Source of the DNA: Rubrivivax sp. A210
GTDB lineage: Bacteria > Pseudomonadota > Gammaproteobacteria > Burkholderiales > Burkholderiaceae_C
Assembly (NCBI RefSeq): GCF_904426505.1
Contig: NZ_CAJGBN010000045.1
Location: 186,001-250,000, forward strand
Reading direction: 5' to 3'
DNA length: 64,000 nucleotides
The position numbers were made by a program, and so were the translations under genes. Shown one piece after another: positions 8,560 through 17,833 of the stretch (the stretch's first letter is position 1; each line of letters starts with the position of its first letter). The notes below the pieces were generated by a model that saw only the letters and a program-made list of their open reading frames with translations, was not told the origin of the DNA and ran no database searches.

Positions 8560-9393
8560 TCAGGCTGGCAATGCGTGTTGCAGCCAGTCGTCCACCGCGC
8601 TGCGGAAGGCCAGCGGCTGTTCCAGCACGCTCAGGTGCGAGGCCTCGGGCAGCACCACAAGACGCGCACCAGGGATGCCTTGCGCGATGACACGCGCCAT
8701 CTCGGGCGGCGTGCCCTGGTCCAGCGCGCCGGCGATCACCAGGGCTGGCACTGCGATGCCGGGCAGACGGTCCGTGGTGTCGACCCCGGCGATGGCCTGG
8801 CAGCAGGCGATGTAGCCCGCCGCATCGCAGCTCAGCACACGGGCGCGCCAATGCGCGACGGTCTGCGGCTGCCGGGCGTGGAAGCCGGCGTGGAACCAGC
8901 GCTGCAGCGCGCCGTCGACGATGGCTACCAGCCCGCCCTGGGCAATGCTGGCGATGCGCTGCGACCAGCCGGCCTGCGCCTCTTGCGGATAGCCCGACGT
9001 GGTGTTGGCCAGCACCAGCGCCCGCACCTTGCCCGGATGGCGCAGCGCCAGCTCCTGGCCGACCATGCCGCCCATTGACAGGCCCACCCAGACCACCGGC
9101 CCCTGGGCCAGCTCGTCGATCAGGCGAGACGCGTCGTCGGCCAGCTCGGCCAGGGTGTAGACCCCGATCGGCGCCTCGCTGCCACCGTGGCCGCGCTGGT
9201 TGTAGCGCACCACGCGGCCATGTTCGGCCAGGTGGTGGGCCAATGCGTCCCACATCGTCAGGTCGCAGCCCAGCGCGTGCGCCAGCACGAAGGTGGGGTG
9301 CGCCGGGCCGCCCTCACGCAAGCGCTCACGCGGGCCCTGGACGTCGTAGCGCAGGCGCGGTGCGCGGGTCGTGAGTCCGGTCACGGCGTTCAT
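8560..9393 (-). CDS. pcaD: 3-oxoadipate enol-lactonase
   Basis: A 277-residue alpha/beta hydrolase. The likely triad is S106 in GLSMGG, D225 in GALDQGTPP and H253 in ASHLSVLEQP; an early LAHALGCDL segment gives the oxyanion region. It hydrolyses 3-oxoadipate enol-lactone to 3-oxoadipate. The start at 9393 (MNAVTGL) has AAGGGGAACGAC upstream and is 11 bases from the pcaF stop; the open frame continuing to 10341 is antisense-like sequence inside pcaF. Its place in the pca cluster separates it from other alpha/beta hydrolases. Confidence 0.9.
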   Translation of the reverse strand: MNAVTGLTTRAPRLRYDVQGPRERLREGGPAHPTFVLAHALGCDLTMWDALAHHLAEHGRVVRYNQRGHGGSEAPIGVYTLAELADDASRLIDELAQGPVVWVGLSMGGMVGQELALRHPGKVRALVLANTTSGYPQEAQAGWSQRIASIAQGGLVAIVDGALQRWFHAGFHARQPQTVAHWRARVLSCDAAGYIACCQAIAGVDTTDRLPGIAVPALVIAGALDQGTPPEMARVIAQGIPGARLVVLPEASHLSVLEQPLAFRSAVDDWLQHALPA

Positions 9394-9404
9394 GTCGTTC
9401 CCCT

Positions 9405-10607
<1,203 letters not shown>

Positions 10608-10625
10608 GGGAACCTTTTCAGTGCG

Positions 10626-11273
10626 TCAGGGGCGGACAGGCAGCCCGAGCAGGCGTTCGAGTTCGGCATGGCTCAGGCCATCGACCTTGTCGATGAGTTG
10701 CAGGCCCTGCGGCGTGCAGGCCAGCGTGGCCAGGTCGCCGTAGATGCGCTTGACGCAGGCCAGGCCGGTGAGCGGGTAGGTGCAGCGCTCCAGCACCTTG
10801 CTGGCACCTTCGCGGGTCAGCAAATCCATCATCACCCAGGTCTGCTTGGCGCCGATGGCCAGGTCCATCGCGCCGCCCACGGCCGGGATGCTGCCGGGCT
10901 CGCCGGTGCTCCAGTTGGCCAGGTCGCCGGTGGCCGAGACCTGGAAGGCACCGAGCACGCAGATGTCGAGATGGCCGCCGCGCATCATCGCGAAGCTGTC
11001 GGCGTGGTGGAAGTAGGCGCCGCCCGGGCGCAACGTTACCGGCTGCTTGCCGGCGTTGATGAGGTCGTAGTCCTCGTCGCCCGTTGCGGGTGCGGGGCCC
11101 ATGCCCAGGATGCCGTTCTCGCTGTGCAGCACCACTTCGATGCCGGGCGGAATGTGGTTGGCCACCGTGGTCGGCATGCCGATGCCCAGGTTGACGTAGG
11201 CACCGTCGAAGATGTCCTGCGCCACCCGCCGCGCCAGTTCGTCCTTGGTCCGTCGTTGGTAGTTCTTGCTCAT
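10626..11273 (-). CDS. pcaJ: 3-oxoadipate CoA-transferase, subunit B
   Basis: A 215-residue class I CoA-transferase beta subunit. The catalytic glutamate is E52 in HSENGILGMGP. With PcaI it moves CoA from succinyl-CoA to 3-oxoadipate. The start at 11273 (MSKNYQRRTKDEL) overlaps the pcaI stop as ATGA, which indicates translational coupling; a longer reading from 11321 would lie inside pcaI. Size and motif match PcaJ/CatJ. Confidence 0.93.
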   Translation of the reverse strand: MSKNYQRRTKDELARRVAQDIFDGAYVNLGIGMPTTVANHIPPGIEVVLHSENGILGMGPAPATGDEDYDLINAGKQPVTLRPGGAYFHHADSFAMMRGGHLDICVLGAFQVSATGDLANWSTGEPGSIPAVGGAMDLAIGAKQTWVMMDLLTREGASKVLERCTYPLTGLACVKRIYGDLATLACTPQGLQLIDKVDGLSHAELERLLGLPVRP

Positions 11274-11986
11274 GCTGCCACCTTGAAGCCGCCAGCTTGC
11301 GTGGCCACGCGGTCGATGCACACCACGCGGCTGACGTGGATGCCCGGCGTGACAATGTTTTCGGGGTCGAGTGCGCCGAGTTCCACCACCTCGTGTACGG
11401 TGGCCACCGTGCGCCTGGCGGCGGTGGCCATCACGGGGCCGAAATTGCGCGCCGCCTTGCGGTAGACCAGGTTGCCCCAGCGATCACCTCGCTCGGCCTT
11501 GACCAGCGCCAGGTCGCCGTGAATCGGGTACTCCAGCACATAGGGCCGGCCGGCGATGACGCGGGTTTCCTTGGCACTGCCATCGGCGTTCCTGGCCAGC
11601 TCGGTGCCATAGCCCGTCGGCGTGAAGAAGGCGCCAACCCCGGCGCCCGCGGCGCGCAGGCGCTCGGCCAGGTTGCCCTGCGGCACCAGTTCCAGTTCGA
11701 TCCTGCCGCTGCGGTAGAGCGCGTCGAAGACGTGCGAATCGGCCTGGCGCGGAAAACTGCAGATGATCTTGCGCACGCGGCCCGCGGCCAGCAGTGCGGC
11801 GAGGCCGCTGTCGCCGTTGCCGGCGTTGTTGTTGACCACCGTGAGCTCACGCGCGCCCTGCGCTATGAGGCCGGCTATGAGCTCGTTGGGGATGCCGGCG
11901 GTGCCGAAGCCGCCGATCAGCACCGTGGCGCCGTCGGCCGTGCCGGCCAGCGCCTCGGCGATGGAGGTCGTGATCTTGTCTATCAC
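11270..11986 (-). CDS. pcaI: 3-oxoadipate CoA-transferase, subunit A
   Basis: A 238-residue CoA-transferase alpha subunit with the CoA-binding VLIGGFGTAGIP motif near residue 25. I choose the GTG at 11986 (VIDKITTSIAEAL) as start: it gives the normal family length, and a GAAGGCGAA stretch lies upstream. An ATG-started reading to 12199 adds 71 residues that overlap catC and look unlike the family. It lies between catC and pcaJ and overlaps pcaJ by four bases. Confidence 0.9.
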   Translation of the reverse strand: MIDKITTSIAEALAGTADGATVLIGGFGTAGIPNELIAGLIAQGARELTVVNNNAGNGDSGLAALLAAGRVRKIICSFPRQADSHVFDALYRSGRIELELVPQGNLAERLRAAGAGVGAFFTPTGYGTELARNADGSAKETRVIAGRPYVLEYPIHGDLALVKAERGDRWGNLVYRKAARNFGPVMATAARRTVATVHEVVELGALDPENIVTPGIHVSRVVCIDRVATQAGGFKVAA

Positions 11987-12045
11987 TTGGATTTCGCCTT
12001 CATAAGTTGTCGCAGGCAGGGCCTGCGCGGGGCCTGGCGTGGCGG

Positions 12046-12327
12046 TCAGCCGACCAGCGCCGAGGGGTGTTGCGCCAGCGGCGTGACGTGCAGCTTCATG
12101 TACGGAAAGAGTGGCAGCTTCGACAGCAGGGTGTGCAGTTCGTCGTTGGAAGCGACGTCGAAGACGCTGTAGTTGGCGTACTCGCCGACCACGCGCCACA
12201 GGTGGCGCCAGCGGCCGTCGCGCTGCAGGTCTTGTGCGTAGGCTTTCTCGCGGGCCTTGATTTCATCGGCCTGCGCGGTGGGCAGGTCGTGCGGGATATG
12301 GACGTCCATGCGGACCAGGAACAACAT
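12046..12327 (-). CDS. catC: Muconolactone delta-isomerase
   Basis: A 93-residue protein, the standard CatC length, beginning MLFLVRMDVHIPHDLP, with REKAYAQDLQRDGRWRHLWRVVGEYANYSVFDV in the body. It isomerises muconolactone to 3-oxoadipate enol-lactone and belongs to the decameric ferredoxin-like CatC family. It lies 40 bases downstream of catB and before pcaI, the expected order. Confidence 0.95.
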   Translation of the reverse strand: MLFLVRMDVHIPHDLPTAQADEIKAREKAYAQDLQRDGRWRHLWRVVGEYANYSVFDVASNDELHTLLSKLPLFPYMKLHVTPLAQHPSALVG

Positions 12328-12367
12328 GGTTTGGGCTCCCTCAGGATGGGTTTTCAGGCGGGATTGC

Positions 12368-13579
12368 TCAAGCCATTGCGGCGCGACGGCCGAGATCGAC
12401 GTGCGTGGCGTTCAGGCCCGCACGAGCGCGGTCGAAGCGGGTCAGCTGCGCGATGTCGGCCTCGACGCCGTATCCCGGCCCGTCGGGCAATTGCAATTCG
12501 AAGTCGCGGATCTCCATGCGCGCGCCCACGACATCGTCCACCAACAACTGCGGGCCGAAGAGTTCGCAGCCGTGGTGCTGGGGGCCCAGCGTGCTGAAGA
12601 CATGTGCCGCGGCGGCGCTGCCGATCGAAGTTTCGAGCATGGTGCCGCCGTACCAGCCGATGTCGGCCGCCTCGGCGACGGCCGCCACCTGCAGCGTGCG
12701 CAGCAGGCCGCCGTGCTTGGCCACCTTCAGCGAGAACACCTGCGCCGCCTGGGCGCGCGCCAGCCGCATCGCGTCCTGGGGCGTACACACGGTTTCGTCG
12801 GCCATGAAGGCTGCGCGATCGCCCAGCGTCGCGGTCAGCATGGCCAGGGCCTCGACGTTCCACTTCGCCACCGGCTGCTCGATCAGGGTCACGCCGGCGG
12901 CGATCAGCGGCGGCAGCCAACGCCGCGCAGTGGCGCCGTCCCAGGCCTGGTTGACGTCCACCGTCAGCGTCGCCTGGCCGTCCAGCGCACGGGCAATCTG
13001 CGCCACATGCGCCACATCCTGGGCCGGCGCGCGGGCGCCGATCTTCAGCTTGAAGATGCGGTGGCGGCGCTGCTGCAGCCGCAGCTGCGCTTCCTCGATG
13101 TCGCGGGCCGCGTCGCCGCTGGCCAGCGTCCAGGCCAGCGGCAGGCTGTTGTGGCGGCGCCCGCCCAGCAGCTGCCAGGCCGGCAGACCCAGCGTGCGCG
13201 CCACGGCGTCGATGAGCGCCATCTCCACCGCGCTCTTGGCGAAGGCATTGCCGCGGCAGGCGAGGTCCATGCGCGCCAGAGCGGCGCCGAAGTGGCCGCC
13301 CGGTTGTCCCAACAACGCCGGGGCCAGGTGGTTCTGGATGGCGTGCAGGATGCTCTCGGGCGATTCCTCGTTCCATGAGGGGCCGCCGATGGTCGCGGCC
13401 TCGCCGAAGCCGCAGGCGCCGTCGGCCAGCCAAAGTTGAACGATGACCGGGCTCTGGCGGCTGATGGCGCCGAAGGCCAGCTTGTGCGGCCGGACCGTCG
13501 GGATGTCGATGATGCGGGCCTCGATGCGTTCGATGGGCCAGCTTCCCGGCGTGGGGAGGAACCTAGGATGGTGTTGCAT
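12368..13579 (-). CDS. catB: Muconate cycloisomerase
   Basis: A 403-residue enolase-superfamily enzyme of the muconate-lactonising subgroup. The KxK base motif is K177-L-K179 (FKLKIG); metal ligands are D208 (DVNQAWD), E234 (LIEQPV) and D261 (MADETV); the second base is K285 (FSLKVAK). It converts cis,cis-muconate to muconolactone. It heads the second operon and is divergent from the LysR gene at 13674. The N-terminus is about 15 residues longer than many CatB proteins; the exact start is uncertain, but the frame is not. Confidence 0.94.
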   Translation of the reverse strand: MQHHPRFLPTPGSWPIERIEARIIDIPTVRPHKLAFGAISRQSPVIVQLWLADGACGFGEAATIGGPSWNEESPESILHAIQNHLAPALLGQPGGHFGAALARMDLACRGNAFAKSAVEMALIDAVARTLGLPAWQLLGGRRHNSLPLAWTLASGDAARDIEEAQLRLQQRRHRIFKLKIGARAPAQDVAHVAQIARALDGQATLTVDVNQAWDGATARRWLPPLIAAGVTLIEQPVAKWNVEALAMLTATLGDRAAFMADETVCTPQDAMRLARAQAAQVFSLKVAKHGGLLRTLQVAAVAEAADIGWYGGTMLETSIGSAAAAHVFSTLGPQHHGCELFGPQLLVDDVVGARMEIRDFELQLPDGPGYGVEADIAQLTRFDRARAGLNATHVDLGRRAAMA

Positions 13580-13633
13580 GTCGCCACGTTAAGGCGCCTG
13601 CGTTGCCAACTCCAATGACATATTTTCGATGAA

Positions 13634-13650
13634 TCGTTCGATATGAACGA
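13634..13650. promoter_or_regulatory. Inverted repeat in the catB/catR divergent promoter, candidate LysR operator
   Basis: TCGTTC-GATAT-GAACGA is a perfect inverted repeat, 24-40 bases before the LysR start and 55-71 bases before the catB start. Position and symmetry fit a LysR binding site that controls both directions. It contains GAACGAAC, related to the GAACGAAT of the catA upstream repeat. Confidence 0.55.
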
Positions 13651-13673
13651 ACGGTACGCGCTACGATGCGGCG

Positions 13674-14552
13674 ATGGAACTCCGCCAGCTGCGCTACTTC
13701 CTCGACATCGCCGAGACCGAACACCTCACGCAATCGGCGCAGAACCTGTTCGTCACGCAGAGCACGCTGTCCCACGGCCTGCGCCAGCTGGAAGAGGAAC
13801 TGCAGGTGCAGCTCTTCGAGCGGCTGGGGCGCGGCCTCAGGCTTTCACAGGCCGGCGCCGAGTTCCGCAGCTACGCCACGCGCGCGCTGAAGGAAATCGA
13901 GGCCGGTCGCATGGCACTGTCCGAGCTCAGCGGCCTGCAGTCGGGTCGCCTCACGGTGGGCGCGATCCCGACCTTCCTGAACACCGTCGTGCCCGTCACG
14001 GTGGGGGCCTTCAGCCGCAGTTACCCGGGCGTGGTGATCGAGGTGCGCGAACTGCGCGCCGGGCCCATCGAGGAGCAGTTGCGCAGCGGGGAACTTGACC
14101 TGGGGATCGCCTTCCACCCGACGACACACGCCGAGATCGAGACCGAAGCGCTGTTCGACGAACACATGCTGCTGGTGGTGGCGCCCGCGCACCCGCTGGC
14201 GGCGCGGCGCAGCCTGGCGTTGAAGGCGCTGAACGGCGTGCCGCTGGCGCTGCTGCCGCGCAGTTTCGCAACGCGGCGCCTGGTCGATGCGGGCCTGCAC
14301 GAAGCCGGCGTCGTGCCCACGGTGCGCATCGAGATGGCGTCGGTCGAGTCGCTGCTGGTGGTGTGCCGCCATGGCGACGTGGCCAGCATCGTGCCCGAGC
14401 GCGCCGCGCGCCTGGCACCCGATCTGCACGCCATCGCGCTGACCGCGCCGCAAGTGGTGCGGCACGCAGGCATCCTCTGGCGCCGCGGCGCGTCACGCAG
14501 CGCGGCGGCACGCGAGTTCGCAGCGAGACTGCGCGAGGCGCTACGCCGTTGA
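13674..14552 (+). CDS. LysR-family regulator of the catB-pca operon (CatR/CatM-like)
   Basis: A 292-residue LysR protein: helix-turn-helix at residues 1-60 (MELRQLRYFLDIAETEHLTQ, recognition region FVTQSTLSHGLRQLEEEL) and an effector-binding domain from about residue 90. It is divergent from catB across 94 bases that contain the inverted repeat at 13634-13650. By position it activates catB-catC-pca in response to muconate. It differs clearly from the LysR at 6326, so the locus has two regulators. The effector is inferred. Confidence 0.83.
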   Translation: MELRQLRYFLDIAETEHLTQSAQNLFVTQSTLSHGLRQLEEELQVQLFERLGRGLRLSQAGAEFRSYATRALKEIEAGRMALSELSGLQSGRLTVGAIPTFLNTVVPVTVGAFSRSYPGVVIEVRELRAGPIEEQLRSGELDLGIAFHPTTHAEIETEALFDEHMLLVVAPAHPLAARRSLALKALNGVPLALLPRSFATRRLVDAGLHEAGVVPTVRIEMASVESLLVVCRHGDVASIVPERAARLAPDLHAIALTAPQVVRHAGILWRRGASRSAAAREFAARLREALRR

Positions 14553-14717
14553 GGCTGGCCAATCAACCGCCGCGCGCTGCCCTCTGTCGGGCAGCAAAGC
14601 TGCGAAGGCCTTCGAGAGGCGCCTGCGGTCCTTGGACGTCCGCTTTGAAGCGGTGAGCATTTTCGAGGGGCAGCTGACGTACGGCGGCTCAAGGCCTGCC
14701 CCGAGGGCGGCTATGCC
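14553..14717. other. Intergenic stretch, possible decayed coding sequence
   Basis: No intact gene is seen between the LysR stop and the reading frame at 14718. In the same frame as the downstream fragment the sequence is open from about 14610, just after a TGA, suggesting the upstream part of a decayed gene. No promoter, terminator or repeat is convincing. Confidence 0.3.
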
Positions 14718-14984
14718 GTGGGCCCGCGCCAGCGCACCCCGGCCCTGCCAGCCTTGCCGCCGGCCGACGAGAACGAGTCCGTCTACCTGCGGATTGCCGA
14801 CGACTGCCTGCTGGGCCGGCTGCCCGAGCGTTGCACCGAGAACGGGCTGCTGCTGGCCGGCCAGAGCGAGGCGGCGGCCAACTTCCTGCGCCGGCATCTG
14901 CACGACGCGGCGCGCGAGAAGGCCGGCGAGGTGCCGGCGCGGGCCGCGCCGCCTCCGGGTTTCAGGCCCGCAGCTGGCCCTTGA
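14718..14984 (+). pseudogene. Short open frame, probable gene remnant of unknown function
   Basis: An 88-codon frame (GTG start) with strongly coding-like codon use (G/C third positions) and a sensible amphipathic segment around YLRIADDCLLGRLPERC and GQSEAAANFLRRHLHD. It overlaps the 3' end of the convergent molybdenum hydroxylase gene by 23 bases, and the frame is open upstream to about 14610 without a good start. I do not recognise a family. It could be a small real gene or the C-terminal remnant of a deleted one. Confidence 0.35.
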
Positions 14985-17262
14985 TGGGCAGGTTGCGGAT
15001 GCGCTTGCCGGTGGCGGCGAAGATGGCGTTGCACAGCGCCGGGGCGATGGGCGGCACGCCCGGCTCGCCGGCACCGCCCAACGGCGCGCTGTAGTCGCCC
15101 CCCAGCATGTGTACCTCGATGCGCTTGGGGGCCGCGCTCATGCGCAGCACCTCGTAGCCGTCGAAATTGTGTTGCTGGGCGCGGCCCTTGCTGAAGGTGA
15201 CCTCGCTGCCCAGCGCATTGCCTATGCCCATCATGCAGGCGCCTTCCATCTGCGAGCGCAGGCGCTCGGGGTTGACGATGGCGCCGCAGTCGATGGCGAT
15301 GTCCACGCGCGGAATGGTCAGGTCGCCCTGGGCGTTGACGGCCACTTCGACCACCGCCGCCACATAGGTGGTGAAGCTGTAGTGCGCGGCGATGCCCAGG
15401 CCCCGGCCCTTGGCCAGCGCCCGGCCCCAGCCGGCCTTCTTGGCCACTGTGGTGGTGACGCGGCGCAGGCGGGCTATGTCGATGGGATAGGCGGTGGGGT
15501 CTTCGCCGTGGTTCCAGCTGTCGTTGAGGTCGCGCGGGTCCATCTGGCGCGGCGGGCCCAGCAGTTCGAGCAGGAAATCTTTGGGGTCGCGGCCGGCCGC
15601 GTGGGCCAGTTCGGCCACAAAGGACTGGATCGCGAAGGCATGCGGCAGGTTGGAGACCGCGCGGTACCAGCCCACGCGCACATGGGCCGCGGCCTCGGGG
15701 TTCTCGATGCGCAGGTTGGGCACGGCGAAGGGCACGTTGGTGAGGCCCATGCCCAGCTCGATGGGGGATTCGAGCTTGGGGTCGGGCATGAACAGCGCCA
15801 TCAGCGTCGGGCCCACGCTGCGGTGCAGCCAGGCGGTCGGCTTGCCCTTGGCGTCGAGGCCGGCCTCAAGGTGCTCGACCGAGACCGTGTGGTAGTACGA
15901 ATGGTGCAGGTCGTCGTCGCGCGTCCACACCAGCTTGACCGGCCGGCCCTCGGTCTGCTGCGCCACCAGGGCGGCCTCGCTGGCGAAATCGCCCTTGCTC
16001 TTGCGGCCGAAGCCGCCGCCCAGCAGCGTGACGTTGACCGTCACCTTGTCGGCGCCCAGGCCCAGGCGCTTGGCGACGCCGCCGCGCACGGCCTGCGGGC
16101 TCTGGAAGGGGCCCCAGAGCTCGAGCTGGCCGTCCTTGAGGCGCGCCGTCGCCACCGGCGGCTCCATCGGTGCCTGGGTCAGGTGGGGCATGTAGTACTC
16201 GGCCTTCACCACCTTGGCCGCGGCCTGGAAGGCAGCTTCGACATCGCCGGTCTTGCGGATCAGCTTGCCGGGCTTGGCGGCGGCCTCGGACATCGTTGCG
16301 CGGTAGGTGTCGGAGCTGTAGCCGGCGTTGGGGCCGTCGTCCCATTCGAGCACCAGGGCCTCGCGGCCTTTCATCGCGGCCCAGGTGGTGGTGGCGACCA
16401 CGGCCACGCCGGGCAGGGGCTCGAAGGCGCTGGGGATGCCCGAGCCCTTGATCTCGACCACCTTGACGACGCCCGGCACCTTCAGCGCGGCACGGGCGTC
16501 ATGGCGCTTGAGCGTGCCGCCATAGACCGGCGAGCGCGCCACCACGGCAAAAAGCAGGTCGGGGAAGACCACGTCCATGCCGAAGACGGCGCGGCCGGTG
16601 GTGATATCGAAGCCGTCGACGATGGGCAGCTTGCCCTTGCCGATGTAGCGGAACTCGGCCGGCGTCTTGAGCCTGATGTCGGCGCTGGCCGGCACCGGCA
16701 GCGCGGCGGCGGCGCGCGCCACCTCGCCAAAGCCCAGGCTGCGGCCACTCGGCTTGTGCAGCAGCTGGTGCTTGCGCGCCACCACCTCGGCCACCGGCAC
16801 GCCCCAGTGTGCGGCGGCGGCGGATTCCAGCATCTGGCGCGCGGCGGCGCCGCAGCGGCGCATGGGCATGAAGAAGTGGCGCGTGGTGCGCGAGCCGTCG
16901 GTGTCCTGGTTGCCGTAGCGCGGCTCGTCGCCGGGCGCCTGCACCACGCGCACGCGGGCCCAGTCGGCCTCGAGTTCGTCGGCCACGATCATGGGCACGC
17001 CGGTGCGCACGCCCTGGCCCATCTCGGCGCGGTGGCAGGTGATGGTGACGGTGCCGTCGTCGGCGATGGCGACGAAGACCAGCGGGTTCTCGACCACGCC
17101 GTTGGGCATGCCGTAGGCGCCGTACTTGGGCGCTTCGGCAGCGTCGGCGCTGTCCGGCCAGCCCAGGGCCAGCGCGAAGCCGCCGCCGGCGGCGCCACCG
17201 ATGAAATGGCGGCGGCCGAGGCTGCCGATCAGGGGTTCGGGTGTCTGGAGGAGGGCGCTCAT
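14962..17262 (-). CDS. Molybdenum hydroxylase large subunit (isoquinoline 1-oxidoreductase/aldehyde dehydrogenase type)
   Basis: A 766-residue molybdopterin-binding subunit of the xanthine oxidase family, IorB-like because it carries an N-terminal twin-arginine signal (GRRHFIGGAAGGGFALALG). The molybdenum domain shows GGGFGRKSKGDF, the mid-domain HRAEMGQGVRTG segment and the C-terminal GGAGEPGVPP that holds the catalytic glutamate. It hydroxylates an N-heterocycle or aldehyde and passes electrons to the 2Fe-2S subunit encoded just upstream (stop and start separated by one base, TGA-G-ATG). The signal implies export of a folded heterodimer to the periplasm. Substrate is unknown. Confidence 0.88.
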   Translation of the reverse strand: MSALLQTPEPLIGSLGRRHFIGGAAGGGFALALGWPDSADAAEAPKYGAYGMPNGVVENPLVFVAIADDGTVTITCHRAEMGQGVRTGVPMIVADELEADWARVRVVQAPGDEPRYGNQDTDGSRTTRHFFMPMRRCGAAARQMLESAAAAHWGVPVAEVVARKHQLLHKPSGRSLGFGEVARAAAALPVPASADIRLKTPAEFRYIGKGKLPIVDGFDITTGRAVFGMDVVFPDLLFAVVARSPVYGGTLKRHDARAALKVPGVVKVVEIKGSGIPSAFEPLPGVAVVATTTWAAMKGREALVLEWDDGPNAGYSSDTYRATMSEAAAKPGKLIRKTGDVEAAFQAAAKVVKAEYYMPHLTQAPMEPPVATARLKDGQLELWGPFQSPQAVRGGVAKRLGLGADKVTVNVTLLGGGFGRKSKGDFASEAALVAQQTEGRPVKLVWTRDDDLHHSYYHTVSVEHLEAGLDAKGKPTAWLHRSVGPTLMALFMPDPKLESPIELGMGLTNVPFAVPNLRIENPEAAAHVRVGWYRAVSNLPHAFAIQSFVAELAHAAGRDPKDFLLELLGPPRQMDPRDLNDSWNHGEDPTAYPIDIARLRRVTTTVAKKAGWGRALAKGRGLGIAAHYSFTTYVAAVVEVAVNAQGDLTIPRVDIAIDCGAIVNPERLRSQMEGACMMGIGNALGSEVTFSKGRAQQHNFDGYEVLRMSAAPKRIEVHMLGGDYSAPLGGAGEPGVPPIAPALCNAIFAATGKRIRNLPIKGQLRA

Positions 17263-17263
17263 C

Positions 17264-17725
17264 TCAGGCTCCCTTGGTGGAGGCTGCGGCCTGCTTGATG
17301 GCGGCCTTGATGCGTGTGTAGGTGCCGCAGCGGCAGATGTGGCCCGACATCGCGGCCTCGATCTCCTCGTCGCTGGGGCGCTTCCTGCTCTTCAGCAGCG
17401 CGGCAGCCTGCATGATCTGGCCGGCCTGGCAGTAGCCGCATTGCGGCACGCCGTGCTCGCGCCAGGCCACCTGCAGCGGATGCTGGCCCTGGGGGTGCAG
17501 CCCTTCGATGGTGGTGATGCGCTTGCCGGCCAGCGTGCCCATGGCGGTCTGGCAGGCGCGCGCCGGCTCGCCGTCCACATGCACGGTGCAGGCGCCGCAC
17601 AAGGCCTGGCCGCAGCCGAACTTGGTGCCGGTCATCTGCAGCACATCGCGCAGATACCACAGCAGCGGCATCTCGGGATCGCCGTCGTAGGCGTGCACAA
17701 CGCCATTCACGGTGAGGCTGGCCAT
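17264..17725 (-). CDS. Molybdenum hydroxylase small 2Fe-2S subunit
   Basis: A 153-residue protein with an N-terminal plant-type 2Fe-2S domain (CGQALCGACTVHVDG, then C58-type cysteine in RACQT) and a C-terminal four-helix 2Fe-2S domain (CGYCQAGQ and HICRCGTYTRI). It carries electrons from the molybdenum site of the large subunit and lacks a signal peptide, so it probably travels with the Tat-signalled partner. The start at 17725 (MASLTVNG) follows AAGGAG at a suitable distance; the frame open upstream to 18688 is antisense to the next gene. Confidence 0.9.
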   Translation of the reverse strand: MASLTVNGVVHAYDGDPEMPLLWYLRDVLQMTGTKFGCGQALCGACTVHVDGEPARACQTAMGTLAGKRITTIEGLHPQGQHPLQVAWREHGVPQCGYCQAGQIMQAAALLKSRKRPSDEEIEAAMSGHICRCGTYTRIKAAIKQAAASTKGA

Positions 17726-17833
17726 GGGTGGAACTCCTTGAGGGTGAACGGGGCGGCGCCAGGCGCGGCGTGGGCGCAATCTATGCCGTGAGGCCCGGCC
17801 CCGCAATCCCCAGCGACCGCAGAATGGGCGCCC

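Noticed and set aside
7271..9253. A 660-codon frame covering benE and part of pcaD, as a fusion protein
   Set aside because: Only the last 404 codons match a family (BenE); the first part is out of frame with pcaD and shadow-like.
11987..12199. Extended N-terminus of PcaI
   Set aside because: It overlaps catC, is low-complexity and lacks family similarity; the GTG at 11986 gives the normal length.
14632..17298. An 888-codon plus-strand open frame opposite the molybdenum hydroxylase
   Set aside because: It is antisense to a clearly recognised gene with full motifs and has histidine/glycine/alanine-rich shadow composition typical of GC-rich DNA.
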